Origin: Parvibaculum sp.
GTDB taxonomy: Bacteria > Pseudomonadota > Alphaproteobacteria > Parvibaculales > Parvibaculaceae
Length of the DNA stretch: 64,000 nt
Reading direction: 5' to 3'
Assembly (NCBI GenBank): GCA_030649335.1
Contig: JAUSLL010000045.1
Span: 21,509-85,508 of the forward strand
Of the stretch, positions 62,810 to 64,000 are shown piece by piece (the stretch's first letter is position 1; the number at the start of each line of letters is the position of its first letter). The notes under the pieces are model-generated. The model was not told the DNA's origin. It searched no databases and worked only from the letters and a program-made list of their open reading frames with translations. The position numbers and the translations under genes were made by a program.

Positions 62810-63439
62810 GTGGGCGTGATAGATTCAGGCGGAGCGGCCAAGTCGGCGAGCGGCAAGATGCAGGGCGAGAAACCCGGCATCATCCTCGACGCCGCACTGG
62901 AGCTATTCCGGCAGTATGGCTATCGCCGGACCTCGATGGAGGATATTGCCGGTGCGGCCAATGTCGCCAAGGGCACGCTCTATATCTATTTCAAAAGCAA
63001 AGACGAACTCTTCGAGGCGCTGGCGCGGCGGCTTGCCGAACAGGTCGGCCTTAACGTTCGTGAGGTGCTGGCGCGCGACCTTCCCTTTGAGGACAAGGTG
63101 CTGGCTGTGCTCGACGCCAAGATCGGCTTTGCCTTCCGCTTGGTGCTCTCAAGCCCGCATGCGGCCGAACTCACCGCGCCCACGAGCCAATTGCCCGACG
63201 ATGTGTTCGGACCGGTGGACCAGGAATTGCGCGCGAGCCTTGCCGGGCTTTTCCGCGACGCCGTCAAACGTGGCGACGTGGACCTCAAGGCGGCGGGCCT
63301 GACACCTGAGGGCGCGGTCGATACCTTGCTTGCGGCAGCCCACGGGGCGGAATTCGGCGCCAAGAGTGAAGATGACTTCCACGACCGGCTGACCCGCATC
63401 GGACGGCTGACGCTGCGCGGGCTTCGGGCAGATCTTTAG
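62810..63439 (+). CDS. TetR family regulator
   Basis: About 209 aa. HTH domain IILDAALELFRQYGYRRTSM and EDIAGAANVAKGTLYIYFKSK; the C-terminal part has FGPVDQELRASLAGLFRDAV. The GTG at 62810 has GAGG eight bases before it; an ATG at 62786 lacks a good site. It is divergent from the DSD1-type gene, so regulation of that gene is likely but not shown. It is followed by the groES promoter region. Confidence 0.88.
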   Translation: MGVIDSGGAAKSASGKMQGEKPGIILDAALELFRQYGYRRTSMEDIAGAANVAKGTLYIYFKSKDELFEALARRLAEQVGLNVREVLARDLPFEDKVLAVLDAKIGFAFRLVLSSPHAAELTAPTSQLPDDVFGPVDQELRASLAGLFRDAVKRGDVDLKAAGLTPEGAVDTLLAAAHGAEFGAKSEDDFHDRLTRIGRLTLRGLRADL

Positions 63440-63569
63440 ATTTTCTGTCCCCTCAAGGGGAGGTTTGCTTCCCTGTCCGAGCGTCCAGCAGTGGCGTTAG
63501 CCATTGAAATTGAATCACAATTCCCCGCGTCGCCCCATTATTTCCCATTTATTATTTTCATCGCTGTCC

Positions 63570-63598
63570 TTGACACTCCGAGGGGGGAAGCCTATCTC
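63570..63598 (+). promoter_or_regulatory. groESL promoter, RpoH-like
   Basis: TTGACA (63570-63575), 17-bp spacer, TATCTC (63593-63598). With its flanks, the -35 region reads CTTGACA and the -10 region CCTATCTCTG, which fits the alphaproteobacterial sigma-32 consensus (CTTG ... CYTATNTNNG). It is thus a heat-shock promoter that may also be read by the housekeeping sigma factor. Confidence 0.8.
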
Positions 63599-63610
63599 TG
63601 CCTCGTGTTG

Positions 63611-63637
63611 TTAGCACTCCTAGGGAGTGAGTGCCAA
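63611..63637 (+). promoter_or_regulatory. CIRCE element
   Basis: TTAGCACTC, nine bases, GAGTGCCAA: the CIRCE inverted repeat (consensus TTAGCACTC-N9-GAGTGCTAA) with one mismatch. It is bound by HrcA and lies between the promoter and groES, giving dual control by HrcA and sigma-32. Confidence 0.93.
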
Positions 63638-63695
63638 CGCTCTCAATCCAAACGTTTCCCGCGATTAAGCGGTTCCCGAAACAGGAGACCTCAAG

Positions 63696-64000
63696 ATGAA
63701 ATTTCGTCCTCTGCATGACCGCGTTGTCGTACGCCGTCTCGACGAAGAAACGAAGACAGCCGGCGGGATCATCATTCCCGAAACCGCGCAGGAAAAGCCC
63801 TCGCAGGGTGAAATCATTGCCGTTGGCGCTGGCGCTCGTGGCGAAGACGGCAAGATCGTCGCGCTCGATGTCAAAATCGGCGACAAGGTGATCTTCGGCA
63901 AATGGTCCGGCACGGAAGTCAAAATTGACGGCCAGGATCTGCTGATCATGAAAGAATCCGACATCATGGGCGTCGTCGAAGGCGCCAAGAAGTCGAAAGC
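63696..64000 (+). CDS. groES: Co-chaperonin GroES (partial at window end)
   Basis: The first 101 codons of Gro[22 protein letters not shown], the mobile loop [19 protein letters not shown], then [19 protein letters not shown] and [22 protein letters not shown]. It caps the GroEL folding chamber in the cytoplasm. The sequence runs off the window a few codons before the expected stop; groEL presumably follows. GGAG precedes the ATG. Confidence 0.97.
   Translation, partial: MKFRPLHDRVVVRRLDEETKTAGGIIIPETAQEKPSQGEIIAVGAGARGEDGKIVALDVKIGDKVIFGKWSGTEVKIDGQDLLIMKESDIMGVVEGAKKSK

Overview
This 64 kb window reads as a chromosomal segment of a free-living, aerobic alphaproteobacterium, most likely Hyphomicrobiales (Rhizobiales) or a close neighbour such as Parvibaculales. 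That rests on four things: tldD divergent from a coxB-coxA-ctaB-coxF-coxC operon; the pmbA/tldE - inositol-phosphatase - DUF4170 - msbA - DUF374 - waaA - lpxK block; clade-typical small proteins (DUF2093, DUF4170, DUF6101, CoxF); and an alpha-type RpoH promoter plus CIRCE before groES. The sequence is GC-rich and evenly coding. No tRNA, rRNA, CRISPR array, insertion sequence or prophage was seen.

Layout. 1-4844: aa3 cytochrome c oxidase operon (minus), without ctaG at its usual place. 5.2-7.2 kb: an unrecognised gene and tldD. 7.3-9.0 kb: two tandem paralogous membrane proteins. 9.2-12.5 kb: small kinase-like ATPase, an internally deleted VOC-family remnant, TetR, amidohydrolase. 12.5-18.2 kb: gshA, a quinone-reductase-like protein, rsmE, NUDIX, ubiA, MFS exporter. 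18.3-21.7 kb: a 63-aa protein with its own promoter and terminator, a TetR/fatty-acid desaturase operon, and an acyl-CoA-dehydrogenase-associated phosphotransferase. 21.8-25.8 kb: three-PAS histidine kinase, GST, acyl-CoA dehydrogenase. 26-33.8 kb: tadA, rluB-type pseudouridine synthase, rsmD, HAD phosphatase, MaoC hydratase, ribF, a membrane protein, an ETFB-methyltransferase-like protein, enoyl-CoA hydratase, DUF1993. 33.9-41.3 kb: FkbM methyltransferase, DUF6101, ubiD, a transglutaminase-like protease, TerC, a cytochrome b561/YceI/YceI operon, MAPEG. 41.5-50.5 kb: tldE and a long operon ending in inner-core/lipid A synthesis (msbA-DUF374-waaA-lpxK-lpxL). 50.5-58.7 kb: M23 peptidase, DUF2093, xseA, purD, a second phosphotransferase, GNAT, phosphofructokinase, Gfo/Idh/MocA oxidoreductase. 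58.7-64 kb: a DUF2145-like secreted pair with a TetR sharing its operator, HxlR with a divergent membrane protein, DSD1-type PLP enzyme with a divergent TetR, and groES running off the end.

How the genes fit together. Respiration (cox genes, ubiA, ubiD, cytochrome b561) and fatty-acid handling dominate; the latter comprises desaturase, acyl-CoA dehydrogenase, enoyl-CoA hydratase, MaoC, two phosphotransferases and an ETFB-methyltransferase-like protein. Envelope lipid A/Kdo synthesis forms the longest translationally coupled block. Both halves of the TldD/TldE protease are present but 35 kb apart. Intergenic spacers carry several families of palindromic repeats. No large undescribed system stands out. 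The most original signals are the tandem membrane paralogues, the dyad array at 5172-5246, the DUF2145-like pair with a shared TetR operator, the deleted VOC gene, and several clean dyads in regulator promoters.
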